Shown: piece by piece, positions 8,831 through 19,259 of the stretch
How positions within the stretch are numbered: the stretch's first letter is position 1
How the letters are laid out: each line of letters starts with the position of its first letter
NCBI RefSeq assembly: GCF_900104255.1
Contig: NZ_FNKZ01000001.1
Location: 898,001 to 962,000 of the forward strand
DNA: 64,000 bases
Source of the DNA: Pseudoxanthomonas sp. CF385
Lineage (GTDB): Bacteria; Pseudomonadota; Gammaproteobacteria; Xanthomonadales; Xanthomonadaceae
Direction of reading: 5' to 3'
The notes under the pieces: generated by a model
The model's database searches: none
Told to the model about the DNA's origin: nothing
The model's input: only the letters and a program-made list of their open reading frames with translations
Translations under genes and position numbers: made by a program

Positions 8831-9912
8831 GCGCGGCCCTCCGCGGCGATCGCGGCGGCGCGTTGCTGCAGCAGTTCCGGCGGCGGGTCGGCGTACAGGT
8901 AGTCGAACATCGCCTCGACCGGCTGCACCGGCGTGTTGAGGTAGGCGTTGACCTCTTCGTCGACCAGCGCGCCGCACTCTTCCTTCCACGCGGCTTCGTC
9001 GGCTTCGCTCCAGGCGCCCTGCGCGGTCAGCCAGGTGCGCAGGCGGGTCATCGGCTCGCGCGCCCAGCCGGCCTTCACTTCGGCATCGTCGCGGTAGCGG
9101 CGCGCGTCGTCGGCGGTGGTGTGGTCGGACAGGCGGTAGGTGACGAACTCGATCACCGTGCCGCCCTGGCTCTTGCGGGCGCGCTCGCTGGCGCGGCGCA
9201 TGCCCTCGAGCACGGCGATCAGATCGTTGCCGTCCACCTGAAGGCAATGCAGGCCGCCGGCCAGGCCCTTCTGCGCCAGCGTCTGCGCGCCGGTCTGCGC
9301 GCTGCGCGGCACCGAGATCGCCCAGCCGTTGTTGATCACGCCCAGCACCAGCGGCAGTTCGTAGGCGCCGGCGGAATTCAGCGCGGCGTAGAAGTCGGTC
9401 TTCGACGAACCGCCGTCGCCGCAGGTGCTCACCGCGATGTGCGGCTGCTTGCGCAGCTTGAAGGATAGCGCCGCGCCGGCCGCATGCAGGCACTGGGTGG
9501 AAATCGGCACGCAGAACGGGAAGTCGATGCGTGCATCGCTGTCGCGGTCGAAGTCGCTGCCGCGCTCGTCGCCGCCCCAGTACATCAGCACGTCGCGCGG
9601 TTTCACCCCGCGCATGAACATGGCGCCGTACTCGCGGTAGCTGGGCGCATAGACGTCGCCGGTGCGCATCGAGGCGCCGATGCCGACATGGGTGGCCTCG
9701 TGGCCCAGGCAGCTGGCGTAGGTGCCCAGCTTGCCGGTGCGCTGCAGGGCGATCGCCTTGGTGTCGAAGGTGCGGACGAACAGCATCTGCTTGAACAGCT
9801 CGCGCAGGCGGGCGATGTCGCGCCCGGCCTCGGGCAGGTCGGGGCGGACCAGGGTGCCGTCGGGCCCCAGGTACTGGAGGTATTCGATCTCGAAGCTTGC
9901 GGCGATGCTCAT
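8827..9912 (-). CDS. 2-oxoacid dehydrogenase E1 component, alpha subunit
   Basis: 361 aa. The TPP-binding motif is intact: GDGGSS (165-170) ending with NN at 194-195. SYREYGAMFMRGV and the phosphorylation-loop-like YRLSDHTTADD are typical of branched-chain 2-oxoacid dehydrogenase E1alpha. First gene of the E1alpha-E1beta-E2 operon; no lipoamide dehydrogenase is adjacent. The 273 bases upstream to the nuclease gene hold its promoter (an A/T-rich stretch taaaattacat lies near 9950) and the nuclease terminator. Confidence 0.93.
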   Translation of the reverse strand: MSIAASFEIEYLQYLGPDGTLVRPDLPEAGRDIARLRELFKQMLFVRTFDTKAIALQRTGKLGTYASCLGHEATHVGIGASMRTGDVYAPSYREYGAMFMRGVKPRDVLMYWGGDERGSDFDRDSDARIDFPFCVPISTQCLHAAGAALSFKLRKQPHIAVSTCGDGGSSKTDFYAALNSAGAYELPLVLGVINNGWAISVPRSAQTGAQTLAQKGLAGGLHCLQVDGNDLIAVLEGMRRASERARKSQGGTVIEFVTYRLSDHTTADDARRYRDDAEVKAGWAREPMTRLRTWLTAQGAWSEADEAAWKEECGALVDEEVNAYLNTPVQPVEAMFDYLYADPPPELLQQRAAAIAAEGRA

Positions 9913-10136
9913 CTGGACGGTGTTCTCGTCGATAGGCGGAATTGGTTTCAGATGTAATTTTAGGAGCGGCGATCCGGATGGCCGTCGTGCAATGCAGCAA
10001 GACGACGGCGCATGGCACCCGGCGTGGCAGGAAACCGGTGCGGAAACAGGGGCTTGCCGGGCTGTCGTTCGGTGTCAGCCTGCCTGCGGTCGGCGTGGGC
10101 CGGACGTGATGCGCGTCGCGGGCTGCGCAAACGACA

Positions 10137-10160
10137 AGGGGCGCGGTTGCCCGCGCCCCT
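10137..10160 (-). terminator. Terminator of the ExeM-like nuclease gene
   Basis: AGGGGCGCGG and CCGCGCCCCT form a perfect 10-bp stem with a 4-base loop, 26 bases past the nuclease stop on the minus strand. It is followed in that direction by the T-rich TTGTCGTTTG. Confidence 0.65.
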
Positions 10161-10185
10161 GTCGACCCCACGATGGCGGGAAAGT

Positions 10186-13100
10186 TCAGCGGATGCGCTG
10201 AACCAGGCGATCGTGGTTGTTGGCGGTGTCCGGGTCCGGCGTGTCGCTGCTGACCGTCGCCTCGAACTCGAACGAGGTGCCGCGCTTGGGCTTGCCGGGC
10301 ACGACCATCGCGAAGGCCAGCGTCTGCACGCTCTTCGGCATGGCGCCGCGGCGGGTGCATTCGGCCTTCGAGCCGTCGGCGGTGTCCTGCACGCGGGTGC
10401 ACGACCAGCCGCTCGGAGCGGCGACCGCGGCGTAGCGGGCGTCGACGTTGCTCGACAGCACCACCTTGACCTGCTCGGCGGTGTCCGGACCGGCGTTGCG
10501 CACCGGCACCAGCAGGGTGGCGATGGTGTTGCGCAGCAGCGGCAGCGCGCCACCGGCCAGCTTCACCGACAGGTCGGCCTTGCGGGTCGGCAGGGCGGCG
10601 ACGGCCACCGAGACGGCGGCGGTGTTGTCGCCGTTGGCCGGGTCGAGCACGGTCGAATGGGCCGACACGCCCAGGCCGAGCGTGGCGCCCGCCGCGCTGG
10701 CCGGGACGACCGCATCGAGCGCGAAGGTCGCTTCGCTTCCCACCGCCAGCGAGGGCACGGTGCAGGCCACGCGGGTGGTGCCCGCGGTGACTTCCGGTGC
10801 CGCACAGTTCCAGCCGGCCGGCAGCGTGGCCAGCGACGGCGACAGCTCGGCCGAGAACACGAAGGCGAACGCCGCCGGCGATGCCGCACCCGGTCCGGCG
10901 TTGCGGACGGTCGCGGTGTAGCGCACGGTCTCGCCGACGTTGGCGGTGGCGCGGTCGGCCGACACCGTCGCCGACAGGTCGGCGCGGGCGAACGACGGCA
11001 CGCGGATGCTCAGGCGTACCGGATCGTGGTCGGACGAGCGCAGCGCGACGGTGGCGTCGCCGAAGTTGTCCACGCCGAAGTCCGCGTTGATGCGCGCATG
11101 GTCCACGCGCAGGCCGGCGGCCATCACCAGGGCTTCGTTGAACAGCACGTGGTCCAGCGTCTGCGCATTGCCCTCGAACGAGTACGAGTAGCGGTGCGCC
11201 GGATCGGCGATCAGCTGCGAGCCGTCGACCAGCGGCGTGGAGACCGGGCTGGCCATCCAGGTCAGCACCTGGTCTTCGGCCGCGGCTTCGCCCTTGATGA
11301 TGCCCATCACGTCGACGTAGCCGTCGTTGAACTCGAACGCGTTGAAGTCGCCGACCAGCACGATCTTCTCGTCCGGGTTCGCCTGCTGCATCTCCTCCAC
11401 CAGGCCGGCGAGGTAGACCGCCTGGGCGCCGCGCTTCACCCGCACGCGCTCGCCGCCGGTGGCCCAGCCGCTGCTGCCGGGCAGGGTGTCGTTGATGTCG
11501 TTGAGCGAACGCAGGTGGTTGACGATGACCGTCAGCGGATAGCTCGACGCGGCGTCCTGGTGCACGCGGGCGCGCAGGCGCAGCGGCGGGCGGTCGTTGA
11601 GCAGGCTGGTGGTGCCGTTCGGGTTCGGGATGGTGGTCTCCTTGCCGAACTGCGCCACGTCCAGCACCTCGACGCGGGCGATGCCGCTCGCCGTCAGGCG
11701 CGAGCTGACCAGGAAGCCGACGTTGATGCCGCCCACGTCGTTGCCCGGCTGCAGGTACGGCACGTAGCCCGGGCGCGCGGCGCAGGTCGCGTCGATGCGC
11801 TCGGACAGCAGCTGCAGCACGCGCAGGTTCTCCACTTCCACCGCGCCCAGGATGTCCGGGGTCTTCAGGTAGTCGCAGATCGCCAGCGCCGCCTTGGCCA
11901 GGCGCTTGTCCAGCGCTTCCGCCGTCAGCGTCACCGCGCCGTTGCTGTCGTTGACCTCGTCGAACAGGCGCAGCAGGTTGAAGCTGCCGACGGTGACTTC
12001 ATCGTAGGCGGCGTCGTTGACGGCTTCCGGCGCCATGCCGCCGGTGATCGTCGGCGGCGTGGCCACGTCGGGCAGCAGCGCCCAGGTACCGGCGAAGTAG
12101 TCGAGCACGCCCAGCAGGCCGGCGACGGCCGCGCCGGTGTCCGTCGACAGCGGCAGCGCGCCGACCTGGCCACGGCTGCGCACCATCAGGCGTTCCTGGT
12201 TGGTGTCGAAGCGCGGTGGGTTCTTGCCGGCCGGCAGGGTGATGGCATCCATCACGGCGATGCCGGGCTCACGGAACGGACGCGCCACGCCGGGCAGGGC
12301 GACATGGAACACGCCGTCGCTGAAGGACAGGGCGTCGTTCTCGTCCAGGCTGCCGCCGGACGGTGCGATCACCACGGACTGCGCCACGCTGACGCGCATG
12401 CCTTCCAGGCGTTCCAGCGTGCCGGGCAGCGCGTCGGGGCCGAGTTCGGCGGCAGTCAGTTCGATCGCGGCGGGCAGGGCCACGCCGGTCTCGAGCACTT
12501 CGACCGTCGGGGTGACGATCTCGGTGATCGCCAGCTGGTGCGGGTTGGCCGACGGGGTGTATTCCTCCACCGTGCCGGTCACGCGCACGCGGGTGCCGAC
12601 GGCGGCGGTCGCGGGCGGCGCGCTGCTGGTGAACACGAAGACGGCATCCGACGTGGCCGGGTCGCCATCGTCGTTGGCGGCCTGCAGGAAGAAGCCGTTG
12701 TTGAACTTGATCGCGGTGACGATGCCTTCGGTCACCACGCGCTTGCCGTTGTGCGGCGACAGCAGCGCGTTGCCCTGGATCTGGGCGATGGTCAGGGCCA
12801 GCGGCGGGTCCGGCGGTTCCGGCGGCTCGGCGCCGCTGTTGCGCGGATTCGGCGCGCCGACGGCGAAGTCGGCGCCGTTGTTGTTGGTGTCGATGCTGCC
12901 GTCGCCGCCACGCAGCGCCGCGGTGGTGTTGCTCAGCGTGCCGGTGGGCGCGCTGCCTTCGAAGCAGTTGGCCGCGCTGCCGAAGCCGACGAAGTCGACC
13001 ACGTTCGCATCGGTGGTCGGGCAGGCGCCCGTCAGGGCCGTGGTGCTGCGGCTCAACGCGACCTTGCCGGCGGTGCCGCTCATGGCGATGGTGCCGGTCG

Positions 13101-13431
13101 CGTCGGGCGTGGGCAGGTCCACCGTGCCGCCGGCGCCCTGCGCCTGCTGGACCAGGTAGAAGCCGCCGGCCGGGATGGTGCCGGTGAGGTTGGTGCGCCC
13201 GCTCCAGGTGGTGCCGGCGGAGGAGGTGTACTGGACGCTCCAGCCGGTCAGGTCGATCGCGGTCGGCCCGTTGTTGCGCAACTCGATGAAGTCGTTCTTC
13301 AGCGTGGCGCCGCTGTTGCCGCCGCCGCCGTACACCTGGCTGATGACCACCTGTGCCTGTGCCGACGACGCGGCGAACAGCAAGGCGCAAGACGCGAACA
13401 CGGCCGCAAGGCGGCCCCGTGGCATTTCCAT
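10186..13431 (-). CDS. exeM: Secreted ExeM/NucH-family endonuclease with lamin-tail and DUF11 domains
   Basis: 1081 aa with a signal peptide ending in SSAQAQ. Order: an N-terminal lamin-tail-like domain starting at VVISQVYGGGGNSG, a beta-rich OB-like region (QGNALLSPHNGKRVVTEG), an endonuclease/exonuclease/phosphatase domain (GAVEVENL, VGDFNAFEFND, SSDHDPVRLSI are the metal and catalytic motifs), and at least one C-terminal DUF11-type repeat (DLSATVSADRATANVGETVRYT). Secreted nucleases of this family degrade extracellular DNA for nutrition and biofilm turnover. The last residues (HDRLVQRIR) are not an obvious sorting signal. Monocistronic with its own terminator. Confidence 0.9.
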   Translation of the reverse strand: MEMPRGRLAAVFASCALLFAASSAQAQVVISQVYGGGGNSGATLKNDFIELRNNGPTAIDLTGWSVQYTSSAGTTWSGRTNLTGTIPAGGFYLVQQAQGAGGTVDLPTPDATGTIAMSGTAGKVALSRSTTALTGACPTTDANVVDFVGFGSAANCFEGSAPTGTLSNTTAALRGGDGSIDTNNNGADFAVGAPNPRNSGAEPPEPPDPPLALTIAQIQGNALLSPHNGKRVVTEGIVTAIKFNNGFFLQAANDDGDPATSDAVFVFTSSAPPATAAVGTRVRVTGTVEEYTPSANPHQLAITEIVTPTVEVLETGVALPAAIELTAAELGPDALPGTLERLEGMRVSVAQSVVIAPSGGSLDENDALSFSDGVFHVALPGVARPFREPGIAVMDAITLPAGKNPPRFDTNQERLMVRSRGQVGALPLSTDTGAAVAGLLGVLDYFAGTWALLPDVATPPTITGGMAPEAVNDAAYDEVTVGSFNLLRLFDEVNDSNGAVTLTAEALDKRLAKAALAICDYLKTPDILGAVEVENLRVLQLLSERIDATCAARPGYVPYLQPGNDVGGINVGFLVSSRLTASGIARVEVLDVAQFGKETTIPNPNGTTSLLNDRPPLRLRARVHQDAASSYPLTVIVNHLRSLNDINDTLPGSSGWATGGERVRVKRGAQAVYLAGLVEEMQQANPDEKIVLVGDFNAFEFNDGYVDVMGIIKGEAAAEDQVLTWMASPVSTPLVDGSQLIADPAHRYSYSFEGNAQTLDHVLFNEALVMAAGLRVDHARINADFGVDNFGDATVALRSSDHDPVRLSIRVPSFARADLSATVSADRATANVGETVRYTATVRNAGPGAASPAAFAFVFSAELSPSLATLPAGWNCAAPEVTAGTTRVACTVPSLAVGSEATFALDAVVPASAAGATLGLGVSAHSTVLDPANGDNTAAVSVAVAALPTRKADLSVKLAGGALPLLRNTIATLLVPVRNAGPDTAEQVKVVLSSNVDARYAAVAAPSGWSCTRVQDTADGSKAECTRRGAMPKSVQTLAFAMVVPGKPKRGTSFEFEATVSSDTPDPDTANNHDRLVQRIR

Positions 13432-13641
13432 GGAACGGGTTCTCCCTCAGTGGATTGGACGCCGACCCCCACGGGAGCGATGCCGCCCCCGGCCGACGCA
13501 ATGTAGCGGAAGCCTGTGGTACACGCATTGCATGGGCATGACATAAGTGCCGGTTTTCCATCACCTTGCCCGGGTCGCCCGCCCTCATCGGTTACGCTGG
13601 CGCCCCCGCCGCCCCCCGGGCGGCTCCCGGTTGATCGACGG

Positions 13642-14502
13642 ATGGCCGTAGAAAAGAACGAGCGCCCGCTGGAAGCGGGCATCCACACCGACCTCTCCGG
13701 GCGGATGAGCTACGGCGGCTACCTGCAGCTGGACCGCCTGCTGTCCGCGCAGCATCCGGTATCGGATCCGCCGCACCACGACGAGATGCTCTTCATCGTC
13801 CAGCACCAAGTCTCGGAGCTGTGGATGAAGCTGATGATCCACGAGCTGCGCGCCGCGATCGGCTTCCTCCAGCGCGACCAGGTCTGGCAGGCCCGCAAGG
13901 TGATGGCGCGTGCCAAGCAGGTGCTGCGCCAGCTGACCGAGCAGTGGTCGGTGCTGGAGACGCTGACGCCGTCCGAGTACATGGGCTTCCGCGACCTGCT
14001 GGGCCCGTCGTCGGGCTTCCAGTCGCTGCAGTACCGCACCATCGAATTCCTGCTGGGCAACAAGAACGCGGCGATGCTGAAGGTGTTCGCCCACGACCCC
14101 GAGGGCCATGCCGGGCTGGAAGCGGTGCTCGACGCGCCCAGCCTGTACGACGAGTTCCTGATGTACCTCGCGCGCTGGCACCATGCGATCCCCGCGCAGC
14201 ACCTGCAACGGGACTGGCGCCAGTCGCATTCCGCCGATGCCGCGTTGCTGCCGGTGTTCGAGGCCATCTACGAGGACACCGACCGCTACTGGCGCGAGTA
14301 CTCGCTGTGCGAGGACCTGGTGGACCTGGAGAGCCAGTTCCAGCTGTGGCGCTTCCGCCACATGCGCACGGTGATGCGCATCATCGGCTTCAAGCGCGGT
14401 ACCGGCGGCTCGAGCGGCGTGGGCTTCCTGCGCCAGGCCCTGGAGCTGACGTTCTTCCCGGAGCTGTTCGACGTACGCACCTCGATCGGGCCCGGTCGCT
14501 GA
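13642..14502 (+). CDS. kynA: Tryptophan 2,3-dioxygenase
   Basis: 286 aa haem enzyme that opens the indole ring of L-tryptophan to N-formylkynurenine, the first step of the kynurenine pathway. The family signatures [34 protein letters not shown] and the C-terminal [16 protein letters not shown] are all present; the haem-ligand His lies in the HDEMLFI region. Length is normal. Start MAVEKNERP is preferred over longer in-frame options that would run into the divergent nuclease promoter. No other kynurenine gene is in the window. Confidence 0.96.
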   Translation: MAVEKNERPLEAGIHTDLSGRMSYGGYLQLDRLLSAQHPVSDPPHHDEMLFIVQHQVSELWMKLMIHELRAAIGFLQRDQVWQARKVMARAKQVLRQLTEQWSVLETLTPSEYMGFRDLLGPSSGFQSLQYRTIEFLLGNKNAAMLKVFAHDPEGHAGLEAVLDAPSLYDEFLMYLARWHHAIPAQHLQRDWRQSHSADAALLPVFEAIYEDTDRYWREYSLCEDLVDLESQFQLWRFRHMRTVMRIIGFKRGTGGSSGVGFLRQALELTFFPELFDVRTSIGPGR

Positions 14503-14699
14503 CGGCGGGCCGCACGAATTCCCGTCGAAATCCCTTGAAAATCAGCGGATTGACTCGCTGAACAGGGCAAACAGCCGTTACACCACCGGTGTTTCAGCGA
14601 TTTGACGTGCGCCGGCCGGGTCGGTGATCCTCGCCCGTCCCCCGCGCTCGTTGCAGGGGAAACCGAAATCCTGAACCACTTTTTCTAGGGGGAGCCCGC

Positions 14700-16196
14700 A
14701 TGAGCGGAGCCGTCAATACGCAACCGGGGCACGTTCCCGACTACGCCCAGGTCATGGGCCATCCGCGTCCGTTGTGGATGCTCTTCATGACCGAGTTCTG
14801 GGAACGCTTCGCGTTCTACGGCATCCGCTGGGCGCTGGTGCTCTACATCGTGGCCCAGTTCTACCAGGGCAGCGGCACCGGCGAAGCGCCCGCCAACCAG
14901 GTCTACGGCGCCTACCTGGCGCTGGTCTACGCCGCGGCCATCTTCGGTGGCTACGTGGCCGACCGGGTGATCGGTTACCAGCGCTCGATCCTGCTCGGCG
15001 CCATCATCATGGCGGCAGGCCTCTTCATGATCGCGGTGCCGAGCGAGAACATCTTCAAGCTCGGCCTCGCCACGATCATCGTGGGCAACGGCCTGTTCAA
15101 GCCGAACATCTCCACGATGGTGGGCAAGCTGTACACCACCGGCGACGAGCGCCGTGACTCCGGTTTCACCCTGTTCTACATGGGCATCAACCTGGGCGCG
15201 ATGATCTCGCCGATCCTGACCGGCTGGCTGGCCGACAAGGTGTTCGGCAGCGAAGTGATGCCGGCCTACAAGGTGGTCTTCATCACCTCCGGCATCGGCA
15301 TGCTGATCAGCCTGGTGTGGTTCTGGTTCGGCCGCGCGCAGCTGAAGGGCGTGGGCACGCCGCCGGAAGGTTCGGGTGGCGGTCGCGTGATCGCCACCGC
15401 CATCGGCGCACTGGCCGCCATCCCGGCCTTCTATTTCCTGCTGGCGCTGGACAGCAAGGTCCTGCAGGTGCCGCTGACCCTCCTGTTCATCGCCCTGGGC
15501 GTGCTGCTGCTGGTGGAGGGCATCCGCAACGGGCCCAAGCAGCGCGACATGGTCATCGCGATGCTGATCATCTTCACGTTCAACATCATCTTCTGGTGCT
15601 TCTTCGAGCAGGCCGGCAGTTCGTTCAACTTCCTGGCCCAGAACATCGTCAACCGCACCTTCGGCGACTGGACGTTCCCCGTCGGCTGGTTCCAGTCGGT
15701 CAACTCGGTGGCCATCATCACGCTGGCGCCGGTGCTGGCGTGGCTGTGGGTGAAGATGGGCAAGGCCAATCCGTCGATCCCGCGCAAGTTCGGCCTGGGC
15801 CTGATCTTCAACGGCCTGGCCTTCCTGCTGCTGATGTTCGCCCTGTCCAGTCTGGTGGACCCGCAGACGCTGAAGATCCCGTTCTGGACGCTGTTCATGG
15901 TGTACGTCATCCAGTCCGTCGGTGAGCTGTGCCTGTCGCCGATCGGCCTGTCGATGGTGACCAAGCTGGCCCCGCTTCGCCTGGTCGGCTTCGGCATGGG
16001 CGGCTGGTTCCTGTCCACCGGCATCGGCAACAACCTGTCGGGCATCTTTGCGGCGCACGTCAGCGGCGAGCGCGGCATGAACGTGGCGTCGGCGTTGGAC
16101 GGCTACACCTTCGGGTTCTGGGCGCTGGTGATCCCGGGCGTGCTGCTGTTCGTCATCGCGCCGCTGATCCAGAAACTGATGCACGGCGTGAAGTGA
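14700..16196 (+). CDS. dtpT: POT-family proton-dependent di/tripeptide transporter
   Basis: 498 aa inner-membrane protein with the POT signature EFWERFAFYGIRW (ExxERFxYY type) in helix 1 and the PTR2 motif region GMFLYMGINLGAMISP-like (FTLFYMGINLGAMISPIL). It imports small peptides with protons. Many hydrophobic segments are present, as expected for 12-14 helices. A GGGGGAG ribosome site lies just before the ATG. The 197 bases upstream, after kynA, show no clear operator. A strong bidirectional terminator follows. Confidence 0.93.
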   Translation: MSGAVNTQPGHVPDYAQVMGHPRPLWMLFMTEFWERFAFYGIRWALVLYIVAQFYQGSGTGEAPANQVYGAYLALVYAAAIFGGYVADRVIGYQRSILLGAIIMAAGLFMIAVPSENIFKLGLATIIVGNGLFKPNISTMVGKLYTTGDERRDSGFTLFYMGINLGAMISPILTGWLADKVFGSEVMPAYKVVFITSGIGMLISLVWFWFGRAQLKGVGTPPEGSGGGRVIATAIGALAAIPAFYFLLALDSKVLQVPLTLLFIALGVLLLVEGIRNGPKQRDMVIAMLIIFTFNIIFWCFFEQAGSSFNFLAQNIVNRTFGDWTFPVGWFQSVNSVAIITLAPVLAWLWVKMGKANPSIPRKFGLGLIFNGLAFLLLMFALSSLVDPQTLKIPFWTLFMVYVIQSVGELCLSPIGLSMVTKLAPLRLVGFGMGGWFLSTGIGNNLSGIFAAHVSGERGMNVASALDGYTFGFWALVIPGVLLFVIAPLIQKLMHGVK

Positions 16197-16231
16197 CCAT
16201 CTGGCGTCCCGGCATTCGCCGGATGCCAACG

Positions 16232-16263
16232 AAAAACGGCGGCCATTGGCCGCCGTTTTTTTT
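16232..16263. terminator. Bidirectional rho-independent terminator between dtpT and marR
   Basis: AAAAACGGCGGCC, loop ATT, GGCCGCCGTTTTTTTT. The 13-bp stem has A and T tracts on both sides, so it serves both converging transcripts. Confidence 0.92.
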
Positions 16264-16278
16264 CACGGAAGAAGGGCC

Positions 16279-16752
16279 TCAGCCCTCGATGCGCCTGACG
16301 CCTTCGCCGGCCAGCTTGTCGATCAGCTGATCCAGCATTGCGCGTTCCTCGGCGGTCAGCGGCTCCAGCATGCGCTGGTGGTATTCGATGACCATCGGCG
16401 CGACCTCGTCGTAGACCCGGAACCCCTCGTCGGTCAGTGCCAGCACCGAGCGGCGGCGGTCGTCGCCGTGGATCTCGCGCTGGATCAGGGCCCGCTCCAG
16501 CAGGCGGGCCACCGCCCGGCTGACCGCGACCTTGTCCATCGCGGTCCGGTTGGCGACCTCGCCGGCCGACAGGCCCGGGAAGCGTCCGAGCACGGCCATG
16601 ACCCGCCATTCGGTGATGGCCAGGCCGAAACGGCGGTGGTATTCGCGGGAAATCGCCCCGCTGATGCGGTTGGAGAGCACACTCAACCGGTAGGAAAACA
16701 GGCGGTCGAGGTCGAAATCGGCGTGGATGGCGGGGCTGGCTGGCTGGCTCAT
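16279..16752 (-). CDS. MarR-family regulator, probably of homogentisate catabolism
   Basis: 157 aa winged-helix protein. The helix-turn-helix is near GEVANRTAMDKVAVSRAVARLL and the wing near DDRRRSVLALTDEG. Divergent from hppD-hmgA with only 76 bases between the starts, which contain a perfect palindrome (16775-16788). This is the arrangement of HmgR-type local repressors released by homogentisate, so control of tyrosine catabolism is the likely role. Inferred from context. Confidence 0.85.
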   Translation of the reverse strand: MSQPASPAIHADFDLDRLFSYRLSVLSNRISGAISREYHRRFGLAITEWRVMAVLGRFPGLSAGEVANRTAMDKVAVSRAVARLLERALIQREIHGDDRRRSVLALTDEGFRVYDEVAPMVIEYHQRMLEPLTAEERAMLDQLIDKLAGEGVRRIEG

Positions 16753-16774
16753 GCTGCGCTGCTACTTGTGGGTG

Positions 16775-16788
16775 GTTTCAGCTGAAAC
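16775..16788. promoter_or_regulatory. Palindromic operator in the marR-hppD divergent promoter
   Basis: GTTTCAGCTGAAAC is a perfect 14-base palindrome between the divergent starts. It is the only strong dyad in the 76-base gap and lies 23 bases from the marR start and 40 bases from the hppD start, so one bound dimer could repress both. Confidence 0.65.
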
Positions 16789-16828
16789 TATATTGGAGCG
16801 TATTCCGGCAAGCCTAGCGAGGTGCCCC

Positions 16829-17926
16829 ATGCACGCACAACCCAATACCGGCATGAAGCCGACCACGTTCGACAACCCGATGGGCATCGACGGGTTCGAG
16901 TTCGTGGAGTTCGCCGCGCCCGCCGGACAGGCCCACCATCTGCACGACTACTTCCGCAAGCTGGGCTTCGTCCAGGTCGCGCGCCACAAGACGCGCCCGA
17001 TCAGCACCTACCGCCAGGGCGACTGCACCTTCCTGATCAACGAAGATCCGGACTCCTTCGCCGCGCGCTTCGCCGCCCAGCACGGCCCCAGCGCGTGCGG
17101 CTTCGCGATCCGCGTCAACAAGCTGGCCGAATGGGCGCGCATGCAGGCGCTGAAGAACGGCGCCAAATCGTTCGATGCCGCGGACGAGCTGACCAAGGCC
17201 GTCGCCGCGCCGGTGATCAAGGGCATCGGCGACTGCATGCTCTACATCGTCGATCGCTACGACACCGAAGGCACCATCCACGACCCGGACTACGAGTACC
17301 TGCCGGGCGTGGAGCTGATGCCGAAGGGCTTCGGACTGACCTTCATCGATCACCTGACCCACAACCTCTACCACGGCAACATGGCCAAGTGGGCGGACTA
17401 CTACGAGCGGCTGTTCAACTTCCGCGAGATCCGCTACTTCGACATCAAGGGCGCCAAGACCGGCCTGCTGTCCAAGGCGATGACCGCGCCGGACGGCATG
17501 GTGCGCATCCCGCTCAACGAGTCCAGCGACCCGAAGAGCCAGATCAACGAATACCTCGATGCCTACAAGGGCGAGGGCATCCAGCACATCGCCTGCTTCA
17601 CCGACGACATCTACACCACGGTGGAGCAGATGCGTGCGGCCGGCGTGGAGTTCCTCGACACGCCTGACACCTACTTCGACGTGATCGACCAGCGCATCCC
17701 GGACCATGGCGAGGACGTCGCGCGCCTGACGCGCAACAAGATCCTGATCGACGCCGATCCGGAAACCAAGCAGCGCAAGCTGCTGCAGATCTTCACCCAG
17801 AACGCACTGGGCCCGATCTTCTTCGAGATCATCCAGCGCAAGGGCAACGAAGGCTTCGGCGAAGGCAACTTCCAGGCGCTGTTCGAAAGCATCGAACGCG
17901 ACCAGATGCGCCGCGGCGTGCTGTAA
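16829..17926 (+). CDS. hppD: 4-hydroxyphenylpyruvate dioxygenase
   Basis: 365 aa Fe(II) enzyme converting 4-hydroxyphenylpyruvate to homogentisate in tyrosine and phenylalanine degradation. The Fe ligands are visible as the His in [15 protein letters not shown], the His in [13 protein letters not shown] and the Glu in [13 protein letters not shown]. Start [16 protein letters not shown] is chosen because the longer frame overlaps the divergent regulator promoter. hmgA starts 28 bases after the stop, so the two are an operon. Confidence 0.96.
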   Translation: MHAQPNTGMKPTTFDNPMGIDGFEFVEFAAPAGQAHHLHDYFRKLGFVQVARHKTRPISTYRQGDCTFLINEDPDSFAARFAAQHGPSACGFAIRVNKLAEWARMQALKNGAKSFDAADELTKAVAAPVIKGIGDCMLYIVDRYDTEGTIHDPDYEYLPGVELMPKGFGLTFIDHLTHNLYHGNMAKWADYYERLFNFREIRYFDIKGAKTGLLSKAMTAPDGMVRIPLNESSDPKSQINEYLDAYKGEGIQHIACFTDDIYTTVEQMRAAGVEFLDTPDTYFDVIDQRIPDHGEDVARLTRNKILIDADPETKQRKLLQIFTQNALGPIFFEIIQRKGNEGFGEGNFQALFESIERDQMRRGVL

Positions 17927-17954
17927 TCCGTTTCCACCCACAGGCCTCCGCCGC

Positions 17955-19253
17955 ATGAGCGCATCCGCCTACCTGACCGGCTTCGGCAACCACTTCGCCA
18001 GCGAGGCGGTCGCCGGCACGCTGCCGGAAGGCCGCAACTCGCCGCAGCGGGTCGCCCACGGGTTGTACGCGGAGCAGCTCAGCGGCACGGCGTTCACCGC
18101 GCCGCGGGCGGAGAACCGCCGCAGCTGGCTGTACCGCATCCGCCCGGCGGCGATGCATGGCACCTTCGCGCCTTACGCGCAGCATCGCCTGCACAGCGAC
18201 TTCAGCGCCGGTCCGGTGTCGCCGGACCAGATGCGCTGGTCGCCGCTGCCGATGCCGGGGACGCCGACCGATTTCGTCGATGGCCTGTACACGATGGCCG
18301 GCAACGGCACGCCCGAGGCGCAGCACGGCGTGGGCATCCACCTGTATGCGGCGAACCGCTCGATGCAGGGCCGCTACCTCTACGACGCCGACGGCGAGCT
18401 GCTGATCGTCCCGCAGCAGGGACGCCTGCGCCTGGCCACCGAGTTCGGCGTGATCGACCTCGAACCGCAGCAGATCGCGGTGATTCCGCGCGGCGTGCGC
18501 TTCCTGGTCGAACTGCCCGACGGCGAAGCGCGCGGTTATGTCTGCGAGAATTTCGGTGCGCCGCTTCGCCTGCCGGACCTCGGGCCGATCGGCTCGAACG
18601 GGCTGGCCAATCCGCGCGATTTCGAAACACCGGTCGCCGCTTACGAAGACGTGGAAGGTGGGTTCGAACTGATCGCCAAGTTCCAGGGCCACCTGTGGCG
18701 AGCGGACATTGGCCACTCGCCGCTGGACGTGGTGGGCTGGCACGGCAACTACGCGCCGTATCGCTACGACCTGCGCCGCTTCAACACGATCGGCTCGATC
18801 AGCTTCGACCATCCGGACCCGTCGATCTTCCTGGTGCTCACTTCGCCCAGCGATACGCCGGGCGTGGGCAACATGGACTTCGTGATCTTCCCGCCGCGTT
18901 GGCTGGTGGCGCAGGACACGTTCCGTCCGCCGTGGTTCCACCGCAACATCGCCAGCGAGTTCATGGGCCTGATCCACGGCGTGTACGACGCCAAGGCGGA
19001 AGGCTTCGCGCCGGGTGGCGCCTCGCTGCACAACTGCATGACCGGGCATGGGCCTGACGCGGCGACGTTCGAGAAGGCGTCGCAGGCGGACCTCTCCAAG
19101 CCGGACGTCATCGCCGGCACGATGGCCTTCATGTTCGAGACGCGGGCGGTGATCCGTCCCACCCGCCAGGCGGTCGAAGCCCTGCACCGGCAGCGCGATT
19201 ACCAGGCCTGTTGGGCCGGTCTGCGCAAGCACTTCGCGCCGCCGCAGGGCTGA
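17955..19253 (+). CDS. hmgA: Homogentisate 1,2-dioxygenase
   Basis: 432 aa non-haem iron enzyme opening the homogentisate ring to maleylacetoacetate. Family motifs [13 protein letters not shown] at the N-terminus, [11 protein letters not shown], and the C-terminal iron-site region [18 protein letters not shown] with [13 protein letters not shown] are intact. Second gene of the hppD-hmgA operon; the next pathway genes (isomerase, hydrolase) do not follow directly. Confidence 0.97.
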   Translation: MSASAYLTGFGNHFASEAVAGTLPEGRNSPQRVAHGLYAEQLSGTAFTAPRAENRRSWLYRIRPAAMHGTFAPYAQHRLHSDFSAGPVSPDQMRWSPLPMPGTPTDFVDGLYTMAGNGTPEAQHGVGIHLYAANRSMQGRYLYDADGELLIVPQQGRLRLATEFGVIDLEPQQIAVIPRGVRFLVELPDGEARGYVCENFGAPLRLPDLGPIGSNGLANPRDFETPVAAYEDVEGGFELIAKFQGHLWRADIGHSPLDVVGWHGNYAPYRYDLRRFNTIGSISFDHPDPSIFLVLTSPSDTPGVGNMDFVIFPPRWLVAQDTFRPPWFHRNIASEFMGLIHGVYDAKAEGFAPGGASLHNCMTGHGPDAATFEKASQADLSKPDVIAGTMAFMFETRAVIRPTRQAVEALHRQRDYQACWAGLRKHFAPPQG

Positions 19254-19259
19254 GCGGCG

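Noticed and set aside
10012..13506. Open frame of 1164 codons opposite the nuclease gene
   Set aside because: Arg/Gly/His-rich product without domains, caused by high GC in the third codon position of the real minus-strand gene, which has a signal peptide and clear domains.
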